64,000 nt of DNA from Amoebophrya sp. A120 (taxonomy: Eukaryota > Sar > Dinophyceae > Syndiniales > Amoebophryaceae). Below the pieces are notes generated by a model. The model had not been told where the DNA came from and made no database searches. It was given only the letters and a program-made list of their open reading frames with translations. The stretch spans positions 62,001-126,000 of the forward strand of contig CAJINV010000031.1 in the NCBI GenBank assembly GCA_905178155.1, in the 5' to 3' direction. Shown one piece after another: positions 49,401 to 59,623 of this stretch (within the stretch, counting starts at the first letter, position 1; each line of letters begins with the position of its first letter). A program made the translations under genes and the position numbers.

Positions 49401-52400
49401 TACGGCCGGATGGCACGGCCCTCTTGCGTTTTGGTCTTGCTCCCGCCGACGTCGTTCCTGTGGACCTCGCCAACCTGACTTCTAGTGCGATCCACATCAG
49501 CGCCAGCTCCGGAGACAGCTACAAGCTACTTGGCCCCACCGAACAAAAAGCATCAAAACGCCTGATGGAAGCGGTTTTGATGGGTAGTGGTTCTTCATCA
49601 GGAGGAGCTGGACAACAAGAACATTTTTATCGAGAGCGCAAGAAGAGTCGAGCGTGTCCTGGGAAGCGGGAAGTTGAAATCCAACTAAGTGAAAGCGATA
49701 AAGCGGTCTGGGGACAGTACTGCCACTCGTTTGTAATCTGCGAGGAGGAAAGGCGCAATAAGACGGGCGCAACGTCGGCGACCAGCTCTCGGCAGCAACT
49801 ATACGCGGAGGAGTTCTCGCAGCATCGAAGTGGTGGAGGTGCTCCGCCCCACAAGGACGAGCTGCAGCTTCTACACGGGCGCTGCCACGAGTGGAAAACC
49901 CTGAGCCAGTATCAAATGCAAGAATGTCTGGGTCTGGAAACTTGTGATGCTGGATGGCGTCTCATGATGAGGCCACAAATGCTGGCTCAGCATGACAAGT
50001 TTCTGAGCTCCTAGGTGTTGCCTATTCTGCATGACAAACTGCCCTTCTGCATCACAGAAAAGCGGAGCTCTTGGGTAACGTGCATGACAGATTTAAGAGT
50101 CATGCCAGACAAGCATGACAAACATGAATTCTTCCAGACCCAGACATTTTTACATTTGATAGCCAGATTTTCACGGGGGTCCGGGTGTCGGCTCGCACCG
50201 ATTCCGAGGTTCACCAGACCGCGGCTGGGACCTTGCTACGCGATCTGGAGGAAATGAGGCACCCTAGCAGCCGTCCGGACTGGAGAAGCATCGACATATG
50301 AAAACAGACAACGAAACTCCCCTCTGACCTCGAAATTCGATCATGAAATATGTGTGTAGAAGGATTACGCACTGATCAAGACATTAAGCATGAATCAGCT
50401 TTTTACTAGCATTTCGCTTGCTTGTCGTGTAAACAAGCCTGAGAAGAAGCATGAACCGGGAATACAGAAGATCGGTGCAACACGTTGGAGTGCTACCGTT
50501 GACGGAGGAAAAGAAATGCTGCCTTGTATCTATACTTGTAGTAGCGATGTTGAAGCGCCGCAGGAGTAGTTATAGTCCCTGCGTTGTTCTTGAACTTGTG
50601 TCTGTGCTGTCATGTTGTTGATCAAAATCTGCCTGAGCCTGCAGATGAGGCGGAGGTGGAACAACGCTTCCATTTGATACGATGTGTCGAACTACGTGAA
50701 TGTGGCTGCGGGAACCCATCTGGCGGTGACGTTTGTGAGCGCGGGTGCGGACGGGAAGCCGGCTCCGATGGGTTACCTGGACATGGTCAAGGGGCTCGTG
50801 CACAAGAAAGCGCGCGGCCTGCATCAGAAATACTTGTCCGACCTGCTGGTGCCGCTGCCGGCCCGTATTATGAACGAAAACTCGAAGAAACAGGTGTACC
50901 GGCTGGAGGGCATGCGGTGGCTGAACGACCCCAGTATTGACTACTCGAAGCCGTTGTCGGCAGCCGCGAAGTATGCATTGCAAATATGTCTCCTGGGTCT
51001 GGAAACCTGTGATGCTGGTTTGCGAATCATAAAAGCAGCCTCCAATATGGGGACGCGCATGACAAGTTTCTAAGCGACTAGGTCTTGCGTCAAATGCATG
51101 AGAAACTGCGTTTTTGCATTACAAAAAAATAGACTGGTGGCGCAACATGCATGACAAATCCTCCTCTCCTGTCAGCAGAGCATTACAAGTCTGGTAATCT
51201 TCTTCCAGACCCACACATTTTTGCAGTGGATACGTTGCGGCAACTAGATGAGAACGAGGACCAACGCGCGTTTTTGCCGGCCGGCGTGCTACTCGGCGGC
51301 CACGGGCAGGCGGACAACCAAATTGAACCGTACGTGAGCGCCTTCGCGTGGACCAAGTTCTTGCGCGAGCAGTTGGCCCCATTGGCAAAGCAGTGGTTCA
51401 ACATCGAGCACCAGTCGACATCTTCTGCTGCTCGGAAGGAGGGCACGAAAGGACAAGAAGAGGAAACATTGTCAGGCATCACGGGAAGGAGCAGCGGTAC
51501 GAGACGGTCGGCGGAGAATGAAGCCGAGGGAGAGGACCCGCGGGACGGGAGCACTAGTCATCCACAGAAGCGGTGGGTGCAGCCGGATGAACAAGAGCAA
51601 GTCCTTGGCACGTCACACCCCGAGAATATTACTAGCACGCAGGGACAAGAAGAAGAAGTGCGGAGAACAGCAAGAGCATCTTCAAAGAGCCCCTTAATAC
51701 CCCTCGTGCTAACTGGTGGACAGGCCAGTGCGATTTTGCGCGCGGCGGGACCGTATCAAATGCAAAAATGTCTGGGTCTGGAAGATTCTGAGACTTGTCA
51801 TGCACGTTTTGCATGGGCCATGATGCCTGTGATGCATACCCTAGCAATACAGATTTTCTGAGGGCTTCTTGATGCCTATTCCGCATGACAAATGCCTTCT
51901 CAGCGTAGCAAAAACTGCATTGCCTTTGGTACTCATGCTATACAGATTTTTTTGGAATCCAAATGCAGCATCACAAGTTCGGACTCTTCCAGACCCAGAC
52001 ATATTTGCATTGCATAGACCGAAATCGAACCATGGCGATGAGACGCTCCGGTATTTGCGAGAAAAGTTCGGGATTGTGGTCTTGGCGGGCTACGATTCCT
52101 ACGTCCACTGCGGCACCAAGCAGATGGAGAACTGGACGTCGCGGTCGCCAGGTAGTTTACAACAACAGCACGACGGCTTATTTCAAAACAATACCGCCCT
52201 CGCAGTAGAAACTACGAAGCGGTCCTGTCGTGGGTTCGCACCGGAGGAAATCCGGCGACGCGCCGAGCAGTACATGCATAGTAAGGGGGAAGAGCAGGAT
52301 GATGAGTCTCCGGGAAGATCACCGCGGAAGAACAAGACGACGACAAGGAACAACGGCCCGGCAGCTCTTTATAATTCTTCCGGAAGACCAATGAGCAGGA

Positions 52401-52801
52401 GAAGTAGTAACACGCTTTCCCTTGATGTTTCGGGCCATGATGGAAATACTAGATCCGAACCAGATGTTGAACAAGAAGCAAAAATTACAAGTAGCCCTCG
52501 TCCAGAAGATGAAGATGTCGTGTCCAACATCTCGAGCATTGACTCAACATCATTTTCACCCTTTTATTCGCCGCCGTCACGTCGACCCCGCGATGCGATT
52601 CTAACTGTGCACGACGAGAACACCGGATACAATAGCGAAAGGCGAGTCACAGTTGTAAACGAGACCGCTTCATCGACTGGTCCTAGAAGTACTTGTTTAG
52701 AACAGCCTTGCGGTCATGGAAATAACAGCGAAAGTCGCCGCCCCGCCGCGGATCTGCCCCAGTATGGCGCAGATGGAGCGCTTGCACTCGGCAGCGATTA
52801 G
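40409..52801 (+). CDS. Family-1 glycosyltransferase fused to a sugar-kinase-like domain, 2885 aa, 15 exons
   Basis: ATG 40409 (MSSDHRVELPVPVQKNEILT). The model keeps one frame for 8658 nt through 13 introners and one GT-AG intron (42080-42211). Order: Ser-rich N-terminus; one membrane span SIYMGLALVLTVVLLACLCG; a Ser/Thr/Pro-rich stalk (43422-44990); a GT-B glycosyltransferase with HVLFETGGKTELAGAYPLMK, VDFVISDCYAAGSGVAKTLM and VKILYIAFGRQSFNFHYLAM; and a donor-binding motif FYVAHGGVSGLTEAIGLKVP ... FPDQPANCRAVEKAGIGLNL, matching HGG..S..EA...VP...P...DQ..N of UDP-glycosyltransferases. Downstream, SLSLDLGGSGLKAMFV and PLVLTGGQASAIL resemble the phosphate and adenosine motifs of actin-fold sugar or pantothenate kinases. 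Likely a type II membrane glycosyltransferase; the kinase part is inference and may be inactive. Confidence 0.72.
40578..40839. mobile_element. Introner IE-A
   Basis: TSD tctgg both sides. Almost identical in interior and orientation to 10886-11147. Removal joins VVEEVL to DDSYEYD. Confidence 0.93.
41380..41631. mobile_element. Introner IE-A
   Basis: TSD agcga both sides. Subfamily shared with 49910-50161 and 63311-63563 (interior GGCTCAGCATGACAAG, TTCTAGGTGTTGCCTATTCT). Removal joins DIRESE to ARAQFAQ. Confidence 0.93.
42240..42368. mobile_element. Introner IE-B, internally deleted
   Basis: Right end ACGTTTTTCCGCAGGATA is typical; left end TAGCCTGAAAACATGC is degenerate. TSD ctaat/cgtat. 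129 bp. Removal joins TVEQFL to MVEDSMR. Confidence 0.75.
42566..42886. mobile_element. Introner IE-E
   Basis: Left TATCAAAAGGAAAAATCCCC, right GGGGAGAGGGAATTTTTGCTTACGATA. TSD cacat both sides. Removal joins SEQVDHM to TDYFHDV. Confidence 0.9.
43155..43416. mobile_element. Introner IE-A
   Basis: Left TATCAATTGCAAAAATGTCT, right GCATATTTGCAATGCATA. TSD ccccg/ccctg. Removal joins GSPPKDP to GGGHDRD. Confidence 0.9.
45406..45729. mobile_element. Introner IE-B
   Basis: Left TATCACATGAGGAGAAACGG, right GGGGACCACGTTTTTCCGCACGATA. TSD gaccc/aaccc. It splits the glycosyltransferase N-domain; removal joins GEDYEDP to EQDRVAWD. Confidence 0.88.
46936..47197. mobile_element. Introner IE-A
   Basis: TSD tcctc both sides. 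Same subfamily and orientation as 10886-11147. Removal joins NMPENIL to VYLVAPD. Confidence 0.93.
47651..47965. mobile_element. Introner IE-E
   Basis: Left TATCAAAATGAAAAATCCCC, right GGGGGATTTTTCCTTTTGATA. TSD cttcc both sides. Interior nearly identical to 62936-63256. It inserts next to the nucleotide-sugar motif; removal joins LFQTFP to EQVFYVAHGG. Confidence 0.92.
48065..48315. mobile_element. Introner IE-A
   Basis: Left TATGGATTGCAAAAATGTCT, right CATTTTTGCATTTGAT (last base lost). TSD gctgtt both sides (6 bp). It splits the glycosyltransferase motif between VPML and FPDQPAN. Confidence 0.9.
49910..50161. mobile_element. Introner IE-A
   Basis: TSD gccag both sides. Same subfamily and orientation as 41380-41631. 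Removal joins EWKTLSQ to IFTGVRV. Confidence 0.93.
50297..50679. mobile_element. Possible introner, provisional family K
   Basis: Ends TATGAAAACAGACAACG and CGCTTCCATTTGATA; flanks cgaca/cgatg. The inverted repeat is weak. Removal joins RSIDM to SNYVNVAAG and keeps the 8658-nt frame, which is the main support. 383 bp. Confidence 0.5.
50972..51232. mobile_element. Introner IE-A
   Basis: Left TATGCATTGCAAATATGTCT with an extra CCT before GGGTCTGG; right CACATTTTTGCAGTGGATA. Flanks cgaag/cgttg. Removal joins PLSAAAK to RQLDENED. Confidence 0.85.
51754..52016. mobile_element. Introner IE-A, opposite orientation to 19276-19537
   Basis: TSD gaccg both sides. The interior reads as the reverse complement of 19276-19537 and 15621-15885 almost base for base. 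Removal joins ILRAAGP to KSNHGDE. Confidence 0.93.
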
Positions 52802-55072
52802 GATGAGGAATGACTGAACATCTACTTCCCAAATTCAAATGATGGAGAGGGCTGCAGCTCTCTACACGCTGCAGTTCTTTGATTTATTCTTTATTGTGAT
52901 TCGCGAATTTTTTGTTGATTTGAAAGCATAAGCACCCGTGGGCTTGGGAGCTCATCTGCAAATTATCCGCTCCCTCGCTTCCTCATACTTTTTTCAAACC
53001 GCAAGGAAATGGGGTGACATCTTGTCAAATGGAGTTTGCGTGCGCGTATGAGCTCTTGATTTTGTCAACGGTTTTCGATTTCTGATTTGTACAGAGTGGC
53101 TGCCTGGATGCTTTGTTGTGTACCGTAGATTTTTGCGAGTAGCGCATAGCTTCCAGAGTCAGCTGCTTTTCATGGACAAAGAAATATTTGCTCAAATGCA
53201 TCTATGGATACATGTACTTACTTGGGACCCACGTGAAACTACACTCGGTCTCGATGTAAGTACAAAGATCATGATAATACGAACTAGCATGTAGGACCGT
53301 AGGCATTTTACGCCTAGCCAGCCGTCAGGACCGTAGCATTTTACGCCGACTGCTTTTACGCCAACGCCCGTGCGATCATCGCGAACGGGTATGATTCTCA
53401 ACAGCACGACACAAGGTCATGCGAAGCAAAAACATACTCATTTCGCAGAGCCTTTCTCAAGCGGCGCATTTGTCAAAGCAAAGGATATGCAATCTGTTTT
53501 TTCATCTACAAGTTAAAGAGAATAAGAAACACAACTCAACAAAGCTATTACTTACTTCACGAGATAATTTGTGGCCCAGATGTTGCATCTGATGATCTCA
53601 TTTTTTTTTTTTGCACTACGGAACGAACTGATAATGCATCATGGTGACTGCTAGCTGTAGGGTTTTACGCCAGCAGGCACCAGCACGTTTTTTTTTCTTT
53701 ATCCAGTTTCTAGCTGTAGTTTTTTTTTGTAAAATGTATGGGAATCATGCTAGACCGACGGATCAAGACCACAAGGCATAGGCAGGAAGATAAATTTATG
53801 AACTCTAGCATAATTATGCGCAAAACTACTGTTTCCGAATTCAAACATGCTTGCGGCATGATTTTGATTTCTCACAGAAGACGTAATTGATGACTTCGCT
53901 TTCTCTTCACAGAATAGATGACGTTTCACAGCGGGATCGAGAACAACATGGTGCCGTTTTTTGAGAATGGAAGAACGCCACTCAGCTGTGTTTGCAGAGC
54001 ACACTTCTGTGTTCCTTCGGAGTCAGATCTGACCAGTCGCAATACATTCTTTCTATTCCTTGAATGATCTACAACTTGATCTTTGGCGTCTCTAACACGT
54101 GCGAAGAACAGAGATCCTTTGCAGCTCGAAGGTCTGATGCGCTGTTTGTTCTTGTGCTTGCGACGTTGATGACGACGAGATCTTGCTTGTGTTTCCTCCG
54201 TCACGGATCCCATTTCTGAAGTGCAGACTGGGAACTACAACCTAACTCCCCGTGTTGCTACAAGAGCAATATAGTGAGCATGCTCATCTTCAAGTCACGC
54301 TGTGCGAAGTAAAACGGTTAAGGTTTGTTGTGAACAAGATCTCTGCTGACGCAAAGTCAAAGTTTCCATTGCAGGCCGGAGCTGTTTTCTACTTATGCTC
54401 CTTTGCAAAAGTAAGGTCGGATCAATTCACTGGACCTAAGTGAGTATTACCTAGTACGGACTTGTTGGACCCCGATTTTCTTTTCGCTTTGGTGTGAATG
54501 AAATTCACAGGCCGCGAATTCGTAAGTTGAATGAGCATAAAGCCGAGTTTTGATTCAGTTGTGTCTTATTTGCGACGATATGGATGTTGTTTTTTCTTCA
54601 GGTAGTTGAGGAGCGGAAATTTGTAGGTTTAGAAGCGGAAGGAACTTCCTCAGTAGACTGATTTGCAAACTACGAAGATCTCCTGGTGGGGGCGACAAAC
54701 ATATGAAGATTAAGAGCGGCAACATTTGAACGAGCATGTAAACAGCCGCAAAGTATTAACGATGAAAGAAAGAAAACAAATACCCACTCATGTTAAATAC
54801 CCACTCATGTTAAAGTCAATGTGTAAAAACAAAAAGTACGAGATCTTCTTCTGGCGACATAAATAAAATTGTGCTAATACGACACACGAAAAAATCTTCT
54901 TTCACACGACACACTCACGACAAATAAAATTCCTGCACGCTCTCACGACGAGGATGGATGAGTTGTTCAGTGTGGGAGGACTTTGGAACATCACAATACC
55001 CACTGTGATTTTTTGTTGATGCGAGAAGTGTACTAAGGCCAGGTAGCTGCTCTTCGCACGAAAAAAGTCGGA
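52802..55072. other. Intergenic; weak minus-strand ORF 53926-54213
   Basis: A minus-strand ORF from an ATG at 54213 encodes 95 residues with a basic N-terminus (MGSVTEETQARSRRHQRRKH). It overlaps another minus ORF and has no recognised domain. 53290-53380 carries short repeats AGGACCGTAG.CATTTTACGCC and GCTTTTACGCC. No other gene supported. Confidence 0.3.
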
Positions 55073-58000
55073 ATGCGGGGCTCCCGCGGACAACAAGAGA
55101 GCGCAGGCGGCGAAACGCCGGGTGGAAGCGCCGGGAACGATGCAGACCCTTCTCTCGGCGGAAGATCTTCAGGTTTACTTCAGAATGAAGATCCGAATGA
55201 ACAAGATGAGAAGATCTTGTGGTCGGAGGCGGACATTTCTTACATGGAGCAGTGGCTCAACGACGCGGAGAAGAGGCAGCTCCGGAAGAAGATACATGTG
55301 ATTAAGGAGTGCAAGGGAAAGTGTCGCACCTTGCAAACTATCCAATGCATCAAATAGGTCTGGGTTCTGGAAGACGAGTGCGAGATCTGTCATGCAGCTT
55401 TTGCTTGACCAAAGTCCGATCGGGCATGCAAACTCTAGCATCACAGATTTTGTTGAGCAGGTACTTACCCCACTGCCTAATCCGCATGACAAATCCACTG
55501 TTTCGGTAAAATAAGAACTGGGGCCTTTTGCTAGCCATGCATGACAGATTTTGTCATGGTGTAGACTTCTGCAAATCGCAAATCTGAATTTTTCCAGAAC
55601 TAGACACATTATATATTTGCAATGCATACAACCCATGGTAGACACTCAGGGGAAAGGAGAGCCCCTGGTGGAAGAGACGGGTCAAGGCTTGGAATATGTG
55701 ACGCGGCGACGGCAGATTCTGGAGTACTGTGAGGAGCAAAATACGGGGGTCCGTAACTTGAAGGGCGCTGCAGCATCGAGACAAGCGGAAGCGCGGAGAG
55801 AAGAGGAACGGCAACAGCAACGGAGGAAAGGCGCGCTGCCGGTGCAGCACCGCGGAGACGGACCACCCGGACCGCAAGTAGAAAGGCCGTTACTCCAAAC
55901 TTATTCACCGCAAAAGTATAATAAATCGTGTAGTCTACTTACTACTCGTATATGAAAAGATTCTTGCTGAAGTAGATGTCTTGCATGACATTACCATTAG
56001 ATCTAGCAAATCTTATCGGAATTATCCGCATGACAAATTTTCACCGCTGTTCGTGAGAAAATTTATCATGCAAAATAAATGTGTACGACTACGTCTACAA
56101 CGCTTTTGCACCAATGCATAAAACTTTACTTGAGGAACAATATCAAGAAGCTCCAGCGATCGACGAGAGTCGGCACGCTGCGACACGGGTAGAAGTACCG
56201 GCGAAAATGAATCCCACTGGTGCCGTCCAGGTGTTGGACTTCGGCTGCAAGGAGCCGTCTGCGTCGAGTGCCACTGCTTCGGGTTGTAACATCTTCCAGC
56301 AGCAACCTTCCAGCAGTAGTTCTCGACCACCAGTAGCTTGTTCGTCTGTGACAGCACTAAAACCCGGTGGGGGACCACTCGGGAAACCAGAACAGTTGTT
56401 GATGTCGCGGCCCATACAATGTACCAGTGATGAAGTAGTGTTTTCAAAATCAAAATTTGGAGAGCGAGATGCTTGCTTTCGTTTTCTAGCGGAATGTTTT
56501 ATTTCTGACCCATTCAATTGCATACAAATGGCATATGTTTTCGTTTTCTTCGCATGGATGTCGGTTTTTCAAATAAACGTCGTCGGCGCTACTTTTCAGG
56601 TTCCGACGAATTTACTCAAGATTTACTCGACCGAATTTGTGCCGATCATCGCGATTGTTCCAAAGAAGTCCGTCTGGGGCTGTGGAACAAAAACCCGACT
56701 CCACCGAGGCCAACGGGTCAGGACACGACTGCACTTCTTGTTCCCGAAACGATGAACAACAGGGCAACACTTCGAAACCCCGCTGGGCAAGAACATCCAC
56801 TTGCACAGAACGCTGAAAATAAGGTCGTGCAGCACGACGACGACCACGTTGATAGCGAGAGTGTCTACTTCGAGCGGCCGCCCGATAATTGGAGGTCGAG
56901 GTCTGGGTCTTGGATGCCGGACGAGGAGGTCAACTCTGCTTCACCAAAGAACGAAATCTACGTTGGCCCAGATCTACTTGCTTCTAGCAGTAGTGGCAGC
57001 TGCAAGAACATGTTGCCGAGTGGACAAAAGTCCCCTTCTGCTTTTGAGGGCCTAGGCGCACGACCCGAGTTGGGCGACGGGGAGGACAGCAGCAGTATTT
57101 TGGAAGAAGAGGAAGATGTGTGCGCTGTGGCGCGGAACCCCCTCTGCCATCTGCTAGCGGACGATGAAAGCAGTTGGAGAGAAGTGCTACCAAACTGCAT
57201 CAACCGTCGTGCCAGGAATTGGCTCGGTAAAATTTATTTGTGTCGAGGATCTTCACTTTTGAATGATGATGTTCGTCCGCCTGCGCACTGTATGTTATGA
57301 CTGAGGTTGAGTCATTTGAGTCGTGAAAATGTAGTGGCATATGAAATTTAGAGGACAATTTTACTTATTTTGGTTGGAACAATGGAAGAACAAGCAAGTG
57401 CCTACCAATTTTGCCGACTGCCTAGCGTGGCACGCTCGCAGACCATAACTGTTGGTGCACGACGATTTCTCGAGAAGCTACTGCAACCTGCAGCGGGAAC
57501 GCCTCGACCAATCGGACGTCGACGCTTACACCAACCGCATTGCGCTCATCCTGCGCGTGACCGGGCACATCGACGCAGGTGGTGGTATCATCGGCCCGGC
57601 CGAGGGGGCCCAGACCACCCGGAATGCAGCACGGAACTTTTTGGCGTACTCGGTGCCTCTCAACACCAGGGCCGACGACCTGCCATCACTTGCAGGAGCT
57701 TCAGCACAAGGAACTTCATCTTGTGATGTGCCTTTGGCTTTACCGCCGCCGAGCACAGATTTGACTGATACGCTACGCGATTTCTTATCAACGAGTTTGC
57801 AATTTTCATCCGATAAAAGTTCTCTGGCGGAGGAAGTTGACGTTGAGGACTCAATTTCTGCTGAAGGATCATATGCATTGCAAATATGTCCTCTGGGTTG
57901 TCTCCTGCTGGTGCTGGAAGACTGCGAGATTTGTTTGTCATGCTAGTCTGACATGCCGCTGCAATTTGTATTGCATGGCCACCAGCAGTCTCTCTTGCCT

Positions 58001-59564
58001 GTCATGCAAGAACGCAGTTTCTCATGCGAAATTCGTAGCGCAGCAGCACGACGAAACTTGTCATGCCTGGCGGCGCATTGCAGTGCATTTATGTTTCACA
58101 GACTTTCATCACAAGTTGAAGTTGAAGTTTGAGTTTCCAGCAGACGCAGACATATTTGCAACGCATAAAAGAAGTAGTTCATCTTTCGGGTCTTTCGCCC
58201 CGGACCACGCACTGCTTGTGTACATTCCGCAAGCGGAACTGAGTCGCGCTTCGGAACAGGCGTTACCACTGAAGAAGCCGAACTTCGAACATTCCGCATT
58301 TGCGATCCTGAATGAAGTTACGAAGCAGGTAGAAGAATAAATACATAGCAGACGTCTCTAGTACTTCTCTATCTCTTTATGTTTGCAAGAAGAATTGCAT
58401 ACTTGCAGCCCGAAAATTATCAATCTCCGAAAATTCTAGAAAAAAAGCTTTCAAATTCAACTTCGACTACATCGGAGATCGATTGCCGAAATCGAATGAC
58501 AATAATAAAACTCTACCGTAGTTGCAGACCGCAGATATTGGGACGACGAACAAGGACTTGAAGCAGAAAACCACCAACGGCGGCGTAGGTCTGCTGTGCC
58601 TCCTGGCCCACTCCGCGCAGGAGGAACGGCACTGCTTGGAGCTGAAAATCCGGCCACGCGAGGCGACGCTGCAATCGTGGCTAGACGGCAAGCCGGATGC
58701 TCGGCGTGACGAAATGTTGTCGAGGACCACCTGCGCAAAACTCGCTGGTGCAACCAAAACCGAGACCTTCTTCCTGAAGCAGCAGATTGAGGCAAAAACA
58801 ATCGTCGAGACCCGAGCGCGCGGGTTGGGAGATGTCCTGTCTTGGTGTGGGCAGGACAAGAACTTCGGCGACCACTACGAAATGAGCTTGGTGGCAAATG
58901 CGTTACCACCAGCAGAGGCAACCACGAGTGGACCACCGGTGGACTTGCTCGACTTAGAGCCCCTTTCTGCTCCCGGATTCTTTCTCATTGCGTTCACGCA
59001 AGTTTCGACCCAAAACGGTCGCTCCGAGGTCCTTCGTGATTTCCATCTCCCGCCCGCATGCAGGTACATAGTTCTTAATCGGACTTTGTGTTTGTCGAAC
59101 TGTTCTACACGAACAAATTGAAGATGAAATGCTGAAAAATTGAAATGGTGCAGCTTCCCGATGTAGTTTTGCAGAAATAACCAGTTGTTGAAACCCAGAG
59201 CTGCTGCAACTTTATCATTTCTTCTTGCACGACGACCTGGCGTCGCAGTTTTTGTTGTCGCAAAATGTGTTTAAATTTCTTCACCAGATCGCTGTACCTC
59301 TACCGGTGGGCAGAAAAGCGTGTGGCGTGGGGAAAGTGCGATGGCGCGGCGTGCTCGTTGCAACGGCAGAACCTGGGGTGTAACGTTATTACCGTCAAAG
59401 AGGACCGGACGGAAATGGGTCGGGATGGCAAAACGCGTACCGTCGAGAAGCAGTTCTGCAGCTTCTGTCGTGGCGAAAACCTGCATTTACCGAAAAAGGC
59501 GATCATTCGCTCCGGTTACAAACTGGATCTCGGCTTCGGATTGTACTACGGAGTTTATCGTTGA
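55073..59564 (+). CDS. Unknown protein with Cys-containing C-terminal region
   Basis: ATG 55073 (MRGSRGQQESAGGETPGGSA). Exons 55073-55338, 55634-55901, 56126-56420, 56600-57226, about 57456-57871, 58173-58328, 58528-59063 and 59288-59564; phases agree at every join. GT-AG introns are at 56421-56599, 58329-58527 and 59064-59287. The intron 57227-57455 has a GT start but no AG before the next frame, so its acceptor is unexplained. The N-terminus has a charged helix (ADISYMEQWLNDAEKRQLRK). Later segments include SDEFTQDLLDRICADHRDCS, VDAYTNRIALILRVTGHIDA and FLIAFTQVSTQNGRSEVL. The end has paired cysteines (GKCDGAACSLQRQNLGCNVI, KQFCSFCRG), a possible metal site. No family recognised. Three introners. 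Confidence 0.6.
55339..55628. mobile_element. Introner IE-A, diverged
   Basis: Left TATCCAATGCATCAAATAGG then TCTGGGTTCTGGAAG; right ATATATTTGCAATGCATA. TSD caaac/caacc. Removal joins KCRTLQT to MVDTQGK. Confidence 0.85.
55902..56120. mobile_element. Introner IE-F
   Basis: Left TATTCACCGCAAAAGTATAA, right CAACGCTTTTGCACCAATGCATA. TSD aaact both sides. Removal joins ERPLLQT to LLEEQYQ. Confidence 0.85.
57872..58167. mobile_element. Introner IE-A, diverged
   Basis: Left TATGCATTGCAAATATGTCC, right GACATATTTGCAACGCATA. Flanks gatca/aaaga (no clear TSD). Removal joins ISAEGS to SSSSFGS in frame. Confidence 0.8.
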
Positions 59565-59623
59565 TATTGTGTGCAATTTTATCTAAACATCACATATCGA
59601 ATTCGAGTTTGTGTTCTTGTTTC

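Noticed and set aside
53260-53380. ACCGTAGCATTTTACGCC repeats resembling the start of the dinoflagellate spliced leader (CCGTAGCCATTTTGGCTCAAG).
   Set aside because: Only the first dozen bases are similar; the GGCTCAAG end and a following GT donor are absent, and the match is to short local repeats.
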